Shown here: in pieces, positions 33,950-44,599 of the stretch
Position numbering within the stretch: the first letter of the stretch is position 1
Layout of the letters: each line of letters starts with the position of its first letter
Assembly (NCBI RefSeq): GCF_000003605.2
Contig: NW_003147798.1
Location: forward strand, 10,581 to 55,179
Length of the DNA stretch: 44,599 nucleotides
Direction: 5' to 3'
Source: Saccoglossus kowalevskii
Lineage: Eukaryota; Hemichordata; Enteropneusta; Harrimaniidae
Position numbers and translations under genes: made by a program
The notes under the pieces: model-generated
What the model was told of the DNA's origin: nothing
The model's input: the letters and a program-made list of their open reading frames with translations, nothing else
Database searches by the model: none

Positions 33950-36900
33950 GTAAGAAAGGTTTCTCATTAAATATTTAAAGTTCTTTTGAAATCATCAGGA
34001 AATTACATACTTGAACGAACGTCTCTTAAAGAGTGTTTGCATTGTTCATACATCCGCTCTCACTTATTGGCATATATTGTTTTATGTGTGTGTTTTTTCT
34101 TTACAACAGACATGTTTACGAATAGTATCTTAGTATTTTGTTCGTGTTTATCCACCCTATCACTAACTATTAGAACACACAAATTGCGTTGCTTTTACAT
34201 AAGTAATTTAACAATTTTAAATAACATGTCTATTCAACTTACGACTAATCTGAACGTACACGGCGGATCTAGGATGCAAGTTTAGACAAATGAAACCAAA
34301 AATCCACGTGGAAATCATTAAATAACGCAATATAGTGAAAATCGAGGTGTCATGTTTTCAGAATTACCAGACTATAAGTGTTAAAAAACATGGCAATTCG
34401 TCTTACAGTTGTAGTACAATTCTAGAAAAAAAGTTCGGAAAAAATGGGAATTTACATATATCAACGTGATATAGACAGCGATTTTAAGGTATTTCTTATG
34501 CAAGCATGTTATATACTGAGGTGATACACGATACGCTCAGGTATTTGACGGATATATATACCTCGGTGAAATATTATACCTTATTCTCGGCGATATAATA
34601 CCTCGCTGGGTAAAATTTACAAACTTGCTTGCCGCGATGACAGCCTTTACTGACCGAATGACAGTCTTTACTGACCGAATGACAGCCTTTACTGTCCGAA
34701 TGACAGCCTTTACCGGCTGCATGACAGCCTTTACTGGCCAAATGACAGCTTTTATTGATCGAATAACAATTTTTACTGACCGAATGACAGCCTTTACTGA
34801 CCGAATACCAATTTTTACTGACCGAATGACAGCTTTTACTGACCGAATAACAATTTATACTGACCGAATGACAGCCTTTACTGACCGAATACCAATATTT
34901 ACTGACCGAATGACAGCTTTTACTGACCGAATAACAATTTATACTGACCGAATGACAGCCTTTACTGACCGAATACCAATTTTTACTGTCCTAATGACAG
35001 CCTTTACTGACCGAATAAAATTTTTTACTGACCGATTGAAAGCCTTTTTCGACAAAATTTTGTACATAAGGATGTAGTTTACTGACTGAATAATAACGTT
35101 ACTACCAAACAGACTTTGTTTGCTGCATAACAGTTGTTTCAGGTAGAAAAAAAAACATTTGTTTTCCTTCGTTGGACCAGGAAGTAATTTTATAGTGTTC
35201 ATTTCAATTTCATGCACTTCATTTATAACATTACTAAGAACATTTTCCAAGAAATACTTGAATGATGTTTGTCTTGTCCTGTTTCCTGGGTAATTTATGC
35301 GTGTTTCCTTTATGAAAAAGCAGCTCATTTATGATGCTAGTTTATTTTCTGTTAATTTGGGGTGAAATGAACCTAATTCCTTATTGGTTGCAGATCTTGA
35401 TCAAAATATTAGAAAAAATCAGGAAAACTTGATGTGGGTTTTATTTTGTAAAAGTTGACACAGTTAAATGTTCATTGAAGTTAATGATTAGTTATTATAT
35501 TTGTATTTTTATGATTGTCAGATACATCTGGGTATGCAAGATGGCATAATAAGGGATCTTGATAGAAGATGCTTGCCCACTACGGAAACAACGATTGCAC
35601 AAGAACTCAAATTAAAACAGTATACTACCCATGCCGTCGGAAAATGGCACCTTGGCTTCTACAAAGAAGAATGTCTGCCCAATAATCGAGGTTTTGATTC
35701 ATTCTTTGGTTAGTATTTTTACGTAAATGCAAAGCTACAAAAATGAATTATGGTTTCATAGACTTTATTGTTAAATACTGTTATTATTAAAATGGTGTTG
35801 TAATGTAATGTAATGTAATGTAATGTAATGTAATGTAATGTAATGTAATGTGATGTGATGTGGTGTAATGTAATGTAATGAAATGTATTGTAATGTAATG
35901 TAACAGTTTCCCCCGATTTGAAACCATGTATTTATCCTTCACTTCGTGCACTTGTTTCCTTGTTGTTTCACAAAGTAATCGAAATGGTAAACACGTGTTT
36001 GTTTAAGGCATTTATAGTGCTGCAGCAGACCACTACACTTATCAGGTGCACGAGACCTGGTGGGATTTGCATAGAAACGCTGAGAATGTTGCACACGAAT
36101 ACAGAGGGCAGTATTCCACCGAGTTGTATGCAAAAGAAGCAAGAACAATTATAAAAAATCATGATGTTAACAAGGTGACTATTTATTTCAAAATTCATAG
36201 ATGTTTTCTGTGTAACAATTTGGAGTTCGTAGTTGACTTTATACAGAAACATTTACCTAACAACTAAGATAATTGTTATCAATTGTGGATCGGAAAATTG
36301 AATTACGAGTACTTTTCAGCATGTAATTCTGATATCTTAACTTGGTAGAAATTATATAATATTATGACAAAAAATTATAATGATATACGTATAGTGAATA
36401 AATTCGTTGTTACGCCGGTTCAATACACTCATCGGACCAGGATTTAACCTGGGATTGGACATCCCTACCTGTAACCAGTGGACGTGACTGTGTTTGTTTT
36501 AAATAAAAGTTGTGTGTGTGATATAGATTTATTGGGGTGATCAAGGCCACAGGCTGAGTTCTTGGCAGATTACTGATTCACTGTATTTTTGCTACGTTTC
36601 TAAGTTGTTTGCGATATGCGCAATACCCTTGTATTTGCAGAGACAACGTTAATATTCAGCGTCTGGAAATGTAGCTAAGCTATATAGTCGTATCAAACAT
36701 GACAGAGAAAAGTCAAAACTTTTGTCAAATTGCCAGGCACTGGTTTTGTCATTTTACACAACAATTTTTAATCAGTATTCAAGATAGTCAATGTCGCAAG
36801 GTTGCCCATCCTTTGCAAATGTGAAAACACTCCCGCTTACACAGAAATCATTCTTATATTCCCTTTACTAGATAGAAAAAGAGTAATCGAATCGACTGAT

Positions 36901-39900
36901 AATTTCTCTCATTTAACTGTAGCGGCGTAACTGACATATGCCACTATATTTCTTGTAATATACTTCACGGCAATATGTGGACACAGTGACATCATACATA
37001 GCATTAGACTCAATGCAAAATTCAGCTGAGTACACTATGTAAAAGTGCCAGTCCGCCGTTTTAAAACATTTAGTTGTTCTTTCTTAGAATGAATGATTAT
37101 AAGGTTATTACGAAGATACCTCAAAGTATGCACGACAGCGTACTGTCTGAAAGCATACTTTGATGTATCTTCGTAATAACCTTACTATTATACATCTTTT
37201 CCTTCCAAGGATACATCATGGAAATGCCGAAATCCAAAAAGTTTAGAACAGAATCAGCGAACTCCTTTGTATGGAGTCCGGTCAAATCCTGGTGGCAGCC
37301 ATGTTTGTTTTTTATTATTAGAGGACGCTTACGCGCGTAATTATTCCATATTTGGAATTCGCATTTCCTAATATGGTAGTATGAAAATACCCCGTAAAAT
37401 ACCACAAAATCACGGCACGCTGCAACTTATGGCGTTACGGTGACAGATGTATAATATTAACAGTTATGTTGAGATATGTCATTAAATATATAGAAGAAAA
37501 TATGAAGAACTCTGAGAAAGTTGATATGCGAATAATAATGTTTTGTTTTATATTGAATTTTATGGTATATTGCTCACACAAGAGATGCTAAATCGTTCGA
37601 GTTACGAACCTATCGAGTTACAAAAATTTAGTCGGAAACCCCGCCAACTTCTGCAAAACCCCGTCTAAATTAAAACTTGATGTGCGAATACATTGTCACT
37701 GAAATTTGAGTTACTGACTCGGATCGATCGTTAGTTAACCGTGAACCGTACTTCAAGCAACAGACAACATGAATAAATGTTGTTGTTTAACGTTTACATT
37801 TAGTAACTCAAAGTTTAATTACTAATTAATCAAACAAACGAATAATATATGTTCAGTACACAATTCATTATTTTCTGGGCGACCAGATACGCGAATCATC
37901 ATCACAATTATCGCCTCGTTTCGGTGGCATGACTACCGTCACGGTTATAATATGTATACATTTGCCGTTTCAGCCAATGTTCTTGTACCTGGCATTCCAA
38001 GCTGCTCATAAACCTATACAGGCACCCGACAAATACATCGACATGTATCCCGATATAGACAATCCTGCCCGGCGTGTGTATGCTGCCATGGTTACATGTA
38101 TGGACGATGCGATTGGTAGCGTAGTGGACCAATTGAAAGAATCACATCTCTGGGACAATACTGTTTTGATAGTGTCCACAGGTAAGCTCAAACATACATG
38201 AGTATGTGTGTTTGATGGGGCATGTTTATTCTGGACAATATAAATTTAACACTTGGTTAAATAATTGTTCATATCCGGCTAGTTACATCTAACATATTAA
38301 ATAAACTGAAATAGACATAATTATACCTTGAGTAAATAAATTGGCACAGGGAGTCACTGTTTACAGTTGTCTTTTGCAATCGTGTGAAATCAGGGAAATG
38401 GTCCCGACTATATACCTAATTGGAATTAAATTTAATAATTTTAGCTATGGGAATACATTTGTTTTGTAGTCACGTGTTTGGAATGGGAGGTGGCAATTAC
38501 ATAGACAGTAATGTATTTTATGTGTTTGGGGTGGGGAAGGCGCACCTAAAATTGCACCGTTCCTGTCACAGGTGACAGTATAAACTTAGGTGATTTTAAC
38601 ATCCATTATGATAACCTCATCAACTCAAGTACGTCATGAATGACATTATTTCAACATTTAATTTGATCCAGTCTGTCTCTCAATCAATCCACGAAAAGGA
38701 TCACATTCTTGATTGGCTACTATATAAATCGGATTGTAACCTGGTGAAGTTAACCATCGTTACCAGTCAGTTAACATCTGATCACATGTGTATTATCAGA
38801 AATTTAAATGTCACAATCCAACAACGAAAACTAGACTACGTTACATCTGTGCACGATCGATCTCGAAGCCTTCAATATTGACTTATGCGACAGCCTCTCA
38901 AGCATAAACTCCATTACTGCCGAAATTTGTCATTCCCAGTTAAAGACAGTCTTGGGCAAACACGCCCCATTACGACGACGACGACGACGACGACGCTCAC
39001 ACCGCAAGGCAACATCCTGGTTCAATAGAATCAACGATGATTTAAGGATTGTAAAACAACGACGTAGACGTGCATATAGACAAATTCTACGCACTGGGAT
39101 TGTAGTCCACGAACACATTTATAACTATACAAAGAACATGGTTACAAAACTCATTCATAGTGCCACCATTAGACAATTATTCAGTACCAACGATCAGTTA
39201 TTTGGCAACAAAAATTCCTTGTCTCTTCCAACTGTATTTCCGCTTGTTGAACTTCCTCAACGCTTTCTCGACCACTTCCATTTCAAAGTTGAACCCACTA
39301 CAGTCTGCATACAGATCACACCACAGTACAGAAGCCGCTTTACTAAAACTCGTTAATGACCTTCTGGACGTGGTAGACAAGGGGAAGGTCAGTATTTTGA
39401 CTTTATTGGACCTTTCTGTTGCCTTTGACACCATCGACCACACAATTCTACTACATCGATTGAAACAGAAGATCACAGACCATTTGTATTAATGGCGTAA
39501 AGTTGGATGTATCGCCATTACACTTCGGTTCCACAGGGCTCAGCTCTGGGACCTGTTTTGTTTGTCTTGTATACAGAACCACTTTTTGATATTGTTAAGG
39601 CGCATTAAGTGAATCATCATGCCTTTGCTGATGACAATCAACTATATACACACTCTAATGTTCATCAAATTGGTTCAACCATCAAGATTGTCCAGAATTG
39701 CATTACCAACATCAAAAATGAAGACACAGAACAAATTACAACTTAATGACTCAAAATCCGAAGCTATGCTTGTATGCTCATCAAAAGTAACATCTAGATT
39801 TTCACTACCCTTGACGATGTCCATTGGCGAGTCTGTTATCTCTTTCTCGTCATCAGTCCGCAATATTGGTGTCACACTTGATTGCAATATCACTAAGTAC

Positions 39901-42900
39901 TTAATACATGTGCACCGTGTCCCAAAAAATCGTCCACCTTATTGTTCAGGCATTTACCCCCATTATTCTTACATCCGACACCACCTGGTCAACCAGCTGG
40001 CGTCTGGTTATCCATCTGGGTCATATGTGTAGGCTGATTGCATAAAATATTCCGAATATATCAGTTTGTCTCACTGGCTTGAGTAATACCCATATGACTT
40101 GTGAAAAACTTGTGAGCAGGTTGCCTCATCCTGGGGGAGAAATGTACGATGGGGCAGACCAAGCGTTACAAGCAAGGTGCAGGCCTTGAAGATAAGCGCC
40201 GATCTGGACGTCCTCATGTGCTCACTGCCAGAGCCAGGGACATCATCAGGAAGGCCAAGGGCAGAAGGCGACAGTCATGCAGGCGGTTGAGTCAAAGACT
40301 AAAAAACATTGACGAGAAATGCTCTAAGAGCACTGTTCATCGCTATTTGACCCAGAAAATTGGTTTGAGAGCATAGAAGAGGCCCAAAATACCATGACTG
40401 ACAGAGATCCAGAAAGGGAACAGGCTGTCTTTTGCCAGGAAGTATGCCAGATTAACCCCAGAGGACTGGGAGAACTGGATTTTCTCCAACGAGTGCCCCT
40501 TGTATTTGGAACTGACGACCAACAGTCAAAATGATTGAGACCTCCGATAGTCCTGAGAAAGTGCCTCCTTCAGTGCCCATACCATGGTGTGGGGTGCCGT
40601 GTCAGCATCCGGGCTGTCTGAGCTTCACATAGTGCCGCAGGGGACCACAGTAAACGCTCAATACTATCTGCAGGTGAGACTGGAACCGACACTGGTGCTC
40701 ATTATGAGCAGAAAGAGAAGGAGTGGTCCTGTCACCAGCCAGAAGGTGTACAAACGACACTCGAACATGGTGTTCATGCAGGATGGTGCACCTGCTCATA
40801 CCGCCCATGTGAGCCAGGAGTGGTGTTCCAGGAAACTTCTTGGCTTTCTCCGCAAAGCGGAATGGCCTCCCAACTCACCAGACTTGAATCCAATTGAGAA
40901 CTGCTAGGGGATACTGAATGACAGAATCTAGCCAACGACCTATGTCCATGAAGCAGCTAAATGCAAGGGCAGTAAAGGAATGGGAGAACGTTGAGCCCTC
41001 AGTTCCCAAGGACTTGGTGCACTCTATGCCTAAGTGGCCCAAATATGTTATTAAGATGAAAAGGGGATACAGTTGATATTAAATTTTGGGATTCTATCAG
41101 CATGTGTTATTGATTGCTAATCAACGTATACGAACTTTTGGGACATGGTGTATATGCAAATCATGCTATATTCAACTAAGATTAATTCTTCTATTTGTCA
41201 CTATCTTACACCAAAAGTAACACGAACTTTTGCCTGTGCTCTCATACTATCTGTGGCAATAGCTTATTAGTCGGATGCCCTGATTATTTGATAAAGAATC
41301 TTCAACGAGTTCAGAATTCAGCAGCTCGTCCTATCTGCAAGCGAGGTTTATCTTCTCACATTTCACCACTTTTAAAATCGCTTCACAGTTAGCAAACGCA
41401 TTGAATATAAAATTTCAAGTTTATGCTACTTATCAATAAGTAACACTGGCCCACGATACCTGTCAAATCTTCTACATAAATACAATCCCGCTAGATAATT
41501 GCGTTCGTCATCAGAAGATCGAATATTAACGAAACCACGCACCAAGGCTAAATCATCCGGTGAACGTGCATTCCAATACCTAGGTCCAAGCATTTGGAAT
41601 TGCATGCCCTTCTCCATCCGCCATTTAGTCTCACATTCATCATAATTTCAAAATTTGACATGTCTGTCTCGCAAATGATGAGACACAGTATTCCTGGATA
41701 TGACTCACTATAAACTATTTTACAACTTGCCTAGATAGCTACATGCTTCTGGAGTTATTGGTATCATGGTGTAGCATGCTATCAGGGTATGCTTACCCAT
41801 TCCTGACACCTGGTACCACCACTTGTACAGAGACGTAGAGTGGTTCAAGATGGTCCATACTTACACTGTTGGTGAATTGTGCGTCTCATGGACCTAATGA
41901 CTCTTGTCATCTTGTATGTTATTGGATGATGGATTTGTTTTGATTTGGTTTTATTATTAAGGGGGCACTGAAAACATATCACTGTAGTCAATTTTACTAG
42001 TTTTAACTTGTTTTTTTATAGTTCTGGTGATTTTTATTGGTAGTCTTTTACGTTATGTAATGCTCATAGAGCTCGTTTTAGGAGAATATGCGCATTATAA
42101 GTCCTCCAAATAATTAAACTAGTGAATATGGGTTTAATATTAAAAGTTTATTTATTGTGATTGAAAATATTGCTACGTGTAACCATTTTATGTCTTATAA
42201 AATGACACATGGTGTTGAAGTCACTAGCGCGTGTACTACCGGTGTGAGTACAAAGCATATTATACAGGAAGTGTAAACTTCATGACGGGAAATAAAATTA
42301 TCCAGATTGGCGAATAAATTAAGGCAATCGAATTCTTTTGAATAAATGCTCTATTATTCTATTGTCAGACAATGGAGGGGTTCACATAAGTGGAAACAAC
42401 TGGCCTCTCAAAGGCGAGAAAGCAACGCTATGGGAGGGTGGCGTACGGGGTGTATCATTCGTTACAAGTTCACTTCTAGCTGACCACGTGAAAGGAACAT
42501 CGAATAATCACCTCATGCACGTGACTGACTGGTTTCCTACAATATTACATATAGCTGGTGTTGATAATGACGTAATAAAATCAAAAAACTTATATGGTGT
42601 AAATCAGTGGGATACTATAAGGTAAATATGTGTGGTTTTGATGTGTGTTTTAAATCAATTTTCAATATATGCATTTTGAAGCTGATTTTGCATTTAAAGC
42701 CTTATCTGGCGTGGATTGATGACTGCGCCAATCCGATTTGATGTAAGAATAGGCTCCCGTTTTTTATAATTTTAACTTAATTGTTTTATTGTTATTTTTA
42801 TATTGCTTTGGGGTTTCACTTGCCGTTATAAATTTTTTTATATAACTGATCCCGTTCGCCTTAATTACATCTGACTCAACCAATCAGAGCACGGATTACA

Positions 42901-44525
42901 GACTCTTCAAAATGTAACGAGGAGAGAAACAACAAATACTCTAAGGCACTCCCCGAAAACTCGCCTCGCGGCAATGAACGTTTACTGAATAAAACATTCA
43001 ATTGTTGATAAACTAACATGTAAGTAATTTTCGTTGACTATTTTCCACCTCAAATAGGGTTGATATATATTTTGGATGATAAAGGGATTAAATGTGAATA
43101 GTTAACCATTGTTTGACCTTGTCTGGATCCCAGTCTCCCTGTTTTCAGTACAATCCTAAACAAATGTTACTCCCAACTACGTGCACACAATTAGTTATGC
43201 CAAGTGCTCTGTCAAATGTCATGTGCTTGTATTGATGACTATACGTACAACTGCGGTAGGGTATTAGCTAGGAATGTAAACGTGTCAGTCAAAAATATGT
43301 TTTAAGCATTATATATGACACAATTGTCAAAGAACAAAAAGAACAAAAAAACAAAACAAAAAACAGGAGACAATAATGAAATGTTTCCTGTCAAAGAATA
43401 CTTACATGGGTCTAATGGCTTCTATTCTGCTGTATGTGAAAGCCAAACTATTTTAATTATTTTATAAATAAAGGTGTCGGTAGTTCACACTCACACAACA
43501 ATTCTTGACCCTCAACATATTGAAAAATGGCGCATAAATGCATCATGGGTAATGTAAGTAGATAATAATGTTATTGGGTGCACTGCACGTATAGTGTGTG
43601 AGTTCACGCAAGCATGAATAGGATTATGACGTATGAAACGGTATACTAGGTGATTTGGCACGTACGGTGTGGAAATCACGCTATGCCACGTTGGAGCGGG
43701 GGCTGTGGCTTGGGTTAGAAAATAATTCATATACGGCGGACATGTGGCTTAGGGATAGGGTTGACAAGTCTCATAAACTAGGCTGTGTTTTGTGGTTTGG
43801 TATGACGTCATCAAACGAGAAAATGCATCAGTGATTTTGTCATCGCTTTAACTTTGAATTACTCATGAATATTTATGTAGAACATGAAATTGTATGTGCG
43901 TATCTATGAGGATATCACCGTTCACACTGTATCGCTGTTACATTGTTTATAATATTGCACTTTTGATTTAATTATTTTGCTAGAAAATATAACCTCTGTC
44001 AGTTGGCAACATCACTGCCAGAACAAACTAAAACATGATATGTGTTGAAATGATGATATTGTTACTAAAAATCTTGTGATTAAAAGTAGATATACTTTCC
44101 CATATATTTTTTTACTAGTACTAAAGGGTCTTATCTAAGTACATACCTACAATGAACTGACTTTCAATGGCAATCAAGGCCTCCAAATTCAGTTAGTTTA
44201 TATTGTTTAGAAATGTAACCAGATTTAGGAGGCCCTGTTTCAATTCTACTTTGCGGTAAATTTCTCATAATCCATTCACAGTCTAAATTGTTTACTATAT
44301 ATATCAGGGGATGACAACTCAAAGATTGTGAAGTGAAAATGCAACCTCAATTTATTCACAGCAAGAACTTCATGTCTAAAAGAAATGACGTACTTATCAA
44401 CATGCAGCCAGACATGTTAGCCGGACATTATCAAGAGCCATTGCTGAAGGAGAAACAGACTTTCGATGTCAGAGTAAGAGCAGCTATTCGAGTCGGGAAT
44501 TGGAAACTATTAACTGGATCACAAG
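33698..44525 (+). CDS. Arylsulfatase B/I/J-like sulfatase (6 exons seen, 3' end outside window)
   Basis: Hydrolyses sulfate esters, most likely on glycosaminoglycans, in lysosome or secretory path (family knowledge). Exons 33698-33949, 35522-35708, 36008-36174, 37974-38181, 42369-42621 and 44362-44525 join in frame at GT-AG sites to give about 410 residues. Residues 1-22 look like a signal peptide (MFFASKLVTIFVTFWPCVCC). Catalytic set: D33-D34 (VMDDIGWNDVG), C71 and R75 in CTPTR (the formylglycine motif C-x-P-x-R), K125 and H127 (VGKWHLG), H214 (FQAAHKP), D272-N273 (DNGG) and K289 (NNWPLKGEK). All match the arylsulfatase B scheme, so the enzyme is probably active. About 100 C-terminal residues are still expected downstream. 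The introns are loaded with repeats, including a LINE interrupted by a Tc1 element. Arylsulfatase B, I and J cannot be separated here, so no symbol is given. Confidence 0.93.
34637..35059 (+). repeat. 21-bp minisatellite, ~20 copies, with 84-bp higher-order period
   Basis: The unit ATGACAGCCTTTACTGACCG plus A is repeated about 20 times with variants (ataccaatttttactgaccga, ataacaatttatactgaccga). Because 21 is a multiple of 3 the array stays open for about 150 codons as a heptad repeat (MTAFTDR/IPIFTDR/ITIYTDR). The complementary strand is also open. In the 3' half, four units (MTAF, IPIF, MTAF, ITIY) form an 84-base higher-order repeat. It lies in sulfatase intron 1; I consider it non-coding. 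Confidence 0.95.
35522..35708 (+). CDS. Sulfatase exon 2
   Basis: Begins IHLGMQDG after acceptor TTGTCAG and carries HAVGKWHLGFYKEECLPNNRG (active-site K and H). Ends phase 1 at donor GTTAGT. Confidence 0.92.
35801..35902 (+). repeat. (TAATG)n pentanucleotide array
   Basis: About 20 units of TAATG with a few substitutions (tgatg, tggtg) in the middle. Located in sulfatase intron 2, which is only 299 bases long, so the array makes up a third of it. Confidence 0.95.
36008..36174 (+). CDS. Sulfatase exon 3
   Basis: Acceptor TTTAAG is weak, but it is the choice that keeps frame and joins FFG to IYSAAADHYTYQ, as in relatives. Ends HDVNK at donor GTGACT, phase 0. Confidence 0.85.
36422..36495 (-). 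repeat. tRNA-derived SINE-like relic
   Basis: On the minus strand CCACTGGTTACAGG resembles a tRNA D-arm/A-box. About 30 bases later CCAGGTTAAATCCTGG can form a T-arm hairpin with a decayed B-box (GGTT-AAATCC, one base short). Acceptor-stem pairing is not convincing, so this is at best a SINE or pseudo-tRNA fragment in sulfatase intron 3. Confidence 0.35.
37096..37456 (-). repeat. Composite inverted-repeat element, copy 3 (inverted)
   Basis: The palindrome module comes first (37096-37190; ataaggttattacgaagata pairs with tatcttcgtaataacctta). The terminal-repeat module follows, running from ATTATACATCTTTTCC to GGTGACAGATGTATAATA. It is the mirror of copy 1 at 12281-12680, and sits in sulfatase intron 3. 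Confidence 0.82.
37974..38181 (+). CDS. Sulfatase exon 4
   Basis: Starts PMFLYLAFQAAHKPIQAP after acceptor CGTTTCAG. Holds the active-site H214. The donor GTAAGC splits the codon of D272, phase 1. Confidence 0.92.
38570..39912 (+). pseudogene. Non-LTR retrotransposon (CR1/L2/Jockey-like) ORF2 relic, 5' part
   Basis: A decayed LINE in sulfatase intron 4. It starts within the endonuclease domain (LGDFNIHY, then LDWLLYKSDC, SDHMCI). The reverse transcriptase follows, with STEAALLKLVNDLLD, LTLLDLSVAFDTIDH and, after a frameshift and a deletion, PQGSALGPVLF and HAFADDNQLY (catalytic FADD). It continues with LQLNDSKSEAML to about 39912, where a Tc1 element interrupts it. Frameshifts and stops throughout. 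Superfamily placement rests on motif style only. Confidence 0.85.
38972..38996 (+). repeat. (ACG)n trinucleotide expansion inside LINE
   Basis: Eight ACG units. In the LINE reading frame they encode a run of arginines between the endonuclease and reverse transcriptase parts. Confidence 0.9.
39913..41150 (+). mobile_element. Tc1/mariner-type DNA transposon, inactive
   Basis: About 1238 bases. Terminal inverted repeats: CACCGTGTCCCAAAAAATCG at 39913-39932 against CGAACTTTTGGGACATGGTG at 41131-41150. The right end is followed by TA; the left is preceded by TG, possibly a decayed TA target duplication. The LINE reading resumes directly after it (ICKSCYIQLR at 41154), so it was inserted into the LINE. 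Confidence 0.85.
40149..41060 (+). pseudogene. Tc1-type transposase, broken
   Basis: The N-terminal DNA-binding part is open from 40149 to 40376 and contains KRRSGRPHVLTARARD, the linker (GRPR-like) motif of Tc1 transposases. Stops and frameshifts follow. The DDE core is recognisable: WIFSNECPLYL (first Asp appears as Asn), MVWGAVS, MQDGAPAHTA (second Asp), WPPNSPDLNPIEN (Glu). Multiple stops plus the D-to-N change mean it is dead. Confidence 0.88.
41151..42115 (+). pseudogene. Non-LTR retrotransposon relic, 3' part after Tc1 insertion
   Basis: Continuation of the LINE: ICKSCYIQLR, LTPKVTRTFACA, then GCPDYLIKNLQRVQNSAARPICK and SHISPLLKSLHS, the typical C-terminal region of CR1/Jockey-like RT proteins, followed by a frame ending about 41640. 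A 3' UTR follows, ending near gcgcattataagtcctccaa. Many breaks. Confidence 0.82.
42369..42621 (+). CDS. Sulfatase exon 5
   Basis: Completes DNGG and carries GNNWPLKGEK and LWEGGVRG, the second half of the active site. The donor GTAAAT is phase 2 after NQWDTI. Confidence 0.93.
42622..44361. other. Sulfatase intron 5, nothing further recognised
   Basis: AT-rich intron with a short AAC/AAAAC-rich patch near 43330-43365. No gene or clear repeat identified. Confidence 0.4.
44362..44525 (+). CDS. Sulfatase exon 6
   Basis: After acceptor TTCACAG it restores S of DTIS and ends AAIRVGNWKLLTGSQ plus one base. The AIR-G-WKLLTG phrase is typical of the ARSB group. The donor is GTAATT, phase 1. Later exons lie outside the window. 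Confidence 0.88.
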
Positions 44526-44599
44526 GTAATTAATTAACAAATATATTCATATATATTGTAAAAGTAGTATATAAATTAATAAACGCTGCTCGGACTGAT

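Noticed and set aside
34625-35328. Long frames across the 21-bp minisatellite on both strands
   Set aside because: Openness is explained by a repeat unit divisible by three without stop codons. The array is inside a sulfatase intron.
38636-39492. Host gene in sulfatase intron 4
   Set aside because: The frames are pieces of a LINE endonuclease and reverse transcriptase with stops and frameshifts, not a host gene.

Overview
This 44.6 kb window is AT-rich nuclear DNA of an animal. It has intron-split genes with GT-AG junctions, long repeat-filled introns, an intronless rhodopsin-family GPCR and many transposon relics. The repeat mix (CR1/L2-like LINE, Tc1, Gypsy, many short inverted-repeat elements) and a 50-N scaffold gap fit a draft assembly of a marine invertebrate. 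I cannot name the species from the sequence.

Three protein genes are well supported. (1) On the minus strand, 13210 to 5115, is a complete eight-coding-exon gene. All junctions keep frame and give 702 residues: an RG/RGG-rich N-terminus, a basic helical middle, a von Willebrand factor A (vWA) domain with a DxSxS metal site, and an acidic tail. The layout recalls Ro60/TROVE-type RNA-binding proteins, but that is inference. (2) On the minus strand, 22860 to 22000, is a single-exon class A GPCR of 286 residues with TRF in place of DRY. (3) On the plus strand, from 33698 to the window end, are six exons of a secreted or lysosomal arylsulfatase B/I/J-type sulfatase. Its catalytic set is intact and its C-terminus lies beyond the window.

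Layout: 1-890, no gene seen; 940-2280, decayed Gypsy-type gag/protease relic; 3068-3188, large palindrome; 3740-4480, diverged repeats; 5115-13210, vWA gene; 13.2-21.9 kb, intergenic with several MITE-like elements; 22.0-22.9 kb, GPCR; 23.5-26.3 kb, three diverged tandem copies of an unidentified unit of about 540 bp; 26.3-33.7 kb, intergenic with microsatellites and MITEs; 33.7-44.6 kb, sulfatase. The sulfatase introns hold a 21-bp minisatellite, a pentanucleotide array, a composite repeat, and a LINE interrupted by a Tc1 element.

The three genes show no functional link. The most distinctive content is the repeat landscape: at least four short inverted-repeat families recur in the window, several inside introns of the two split genes. 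I found no convincing new multi-gene system. The vWA/RG protein and the tandem 540-bp unit are the best leads.
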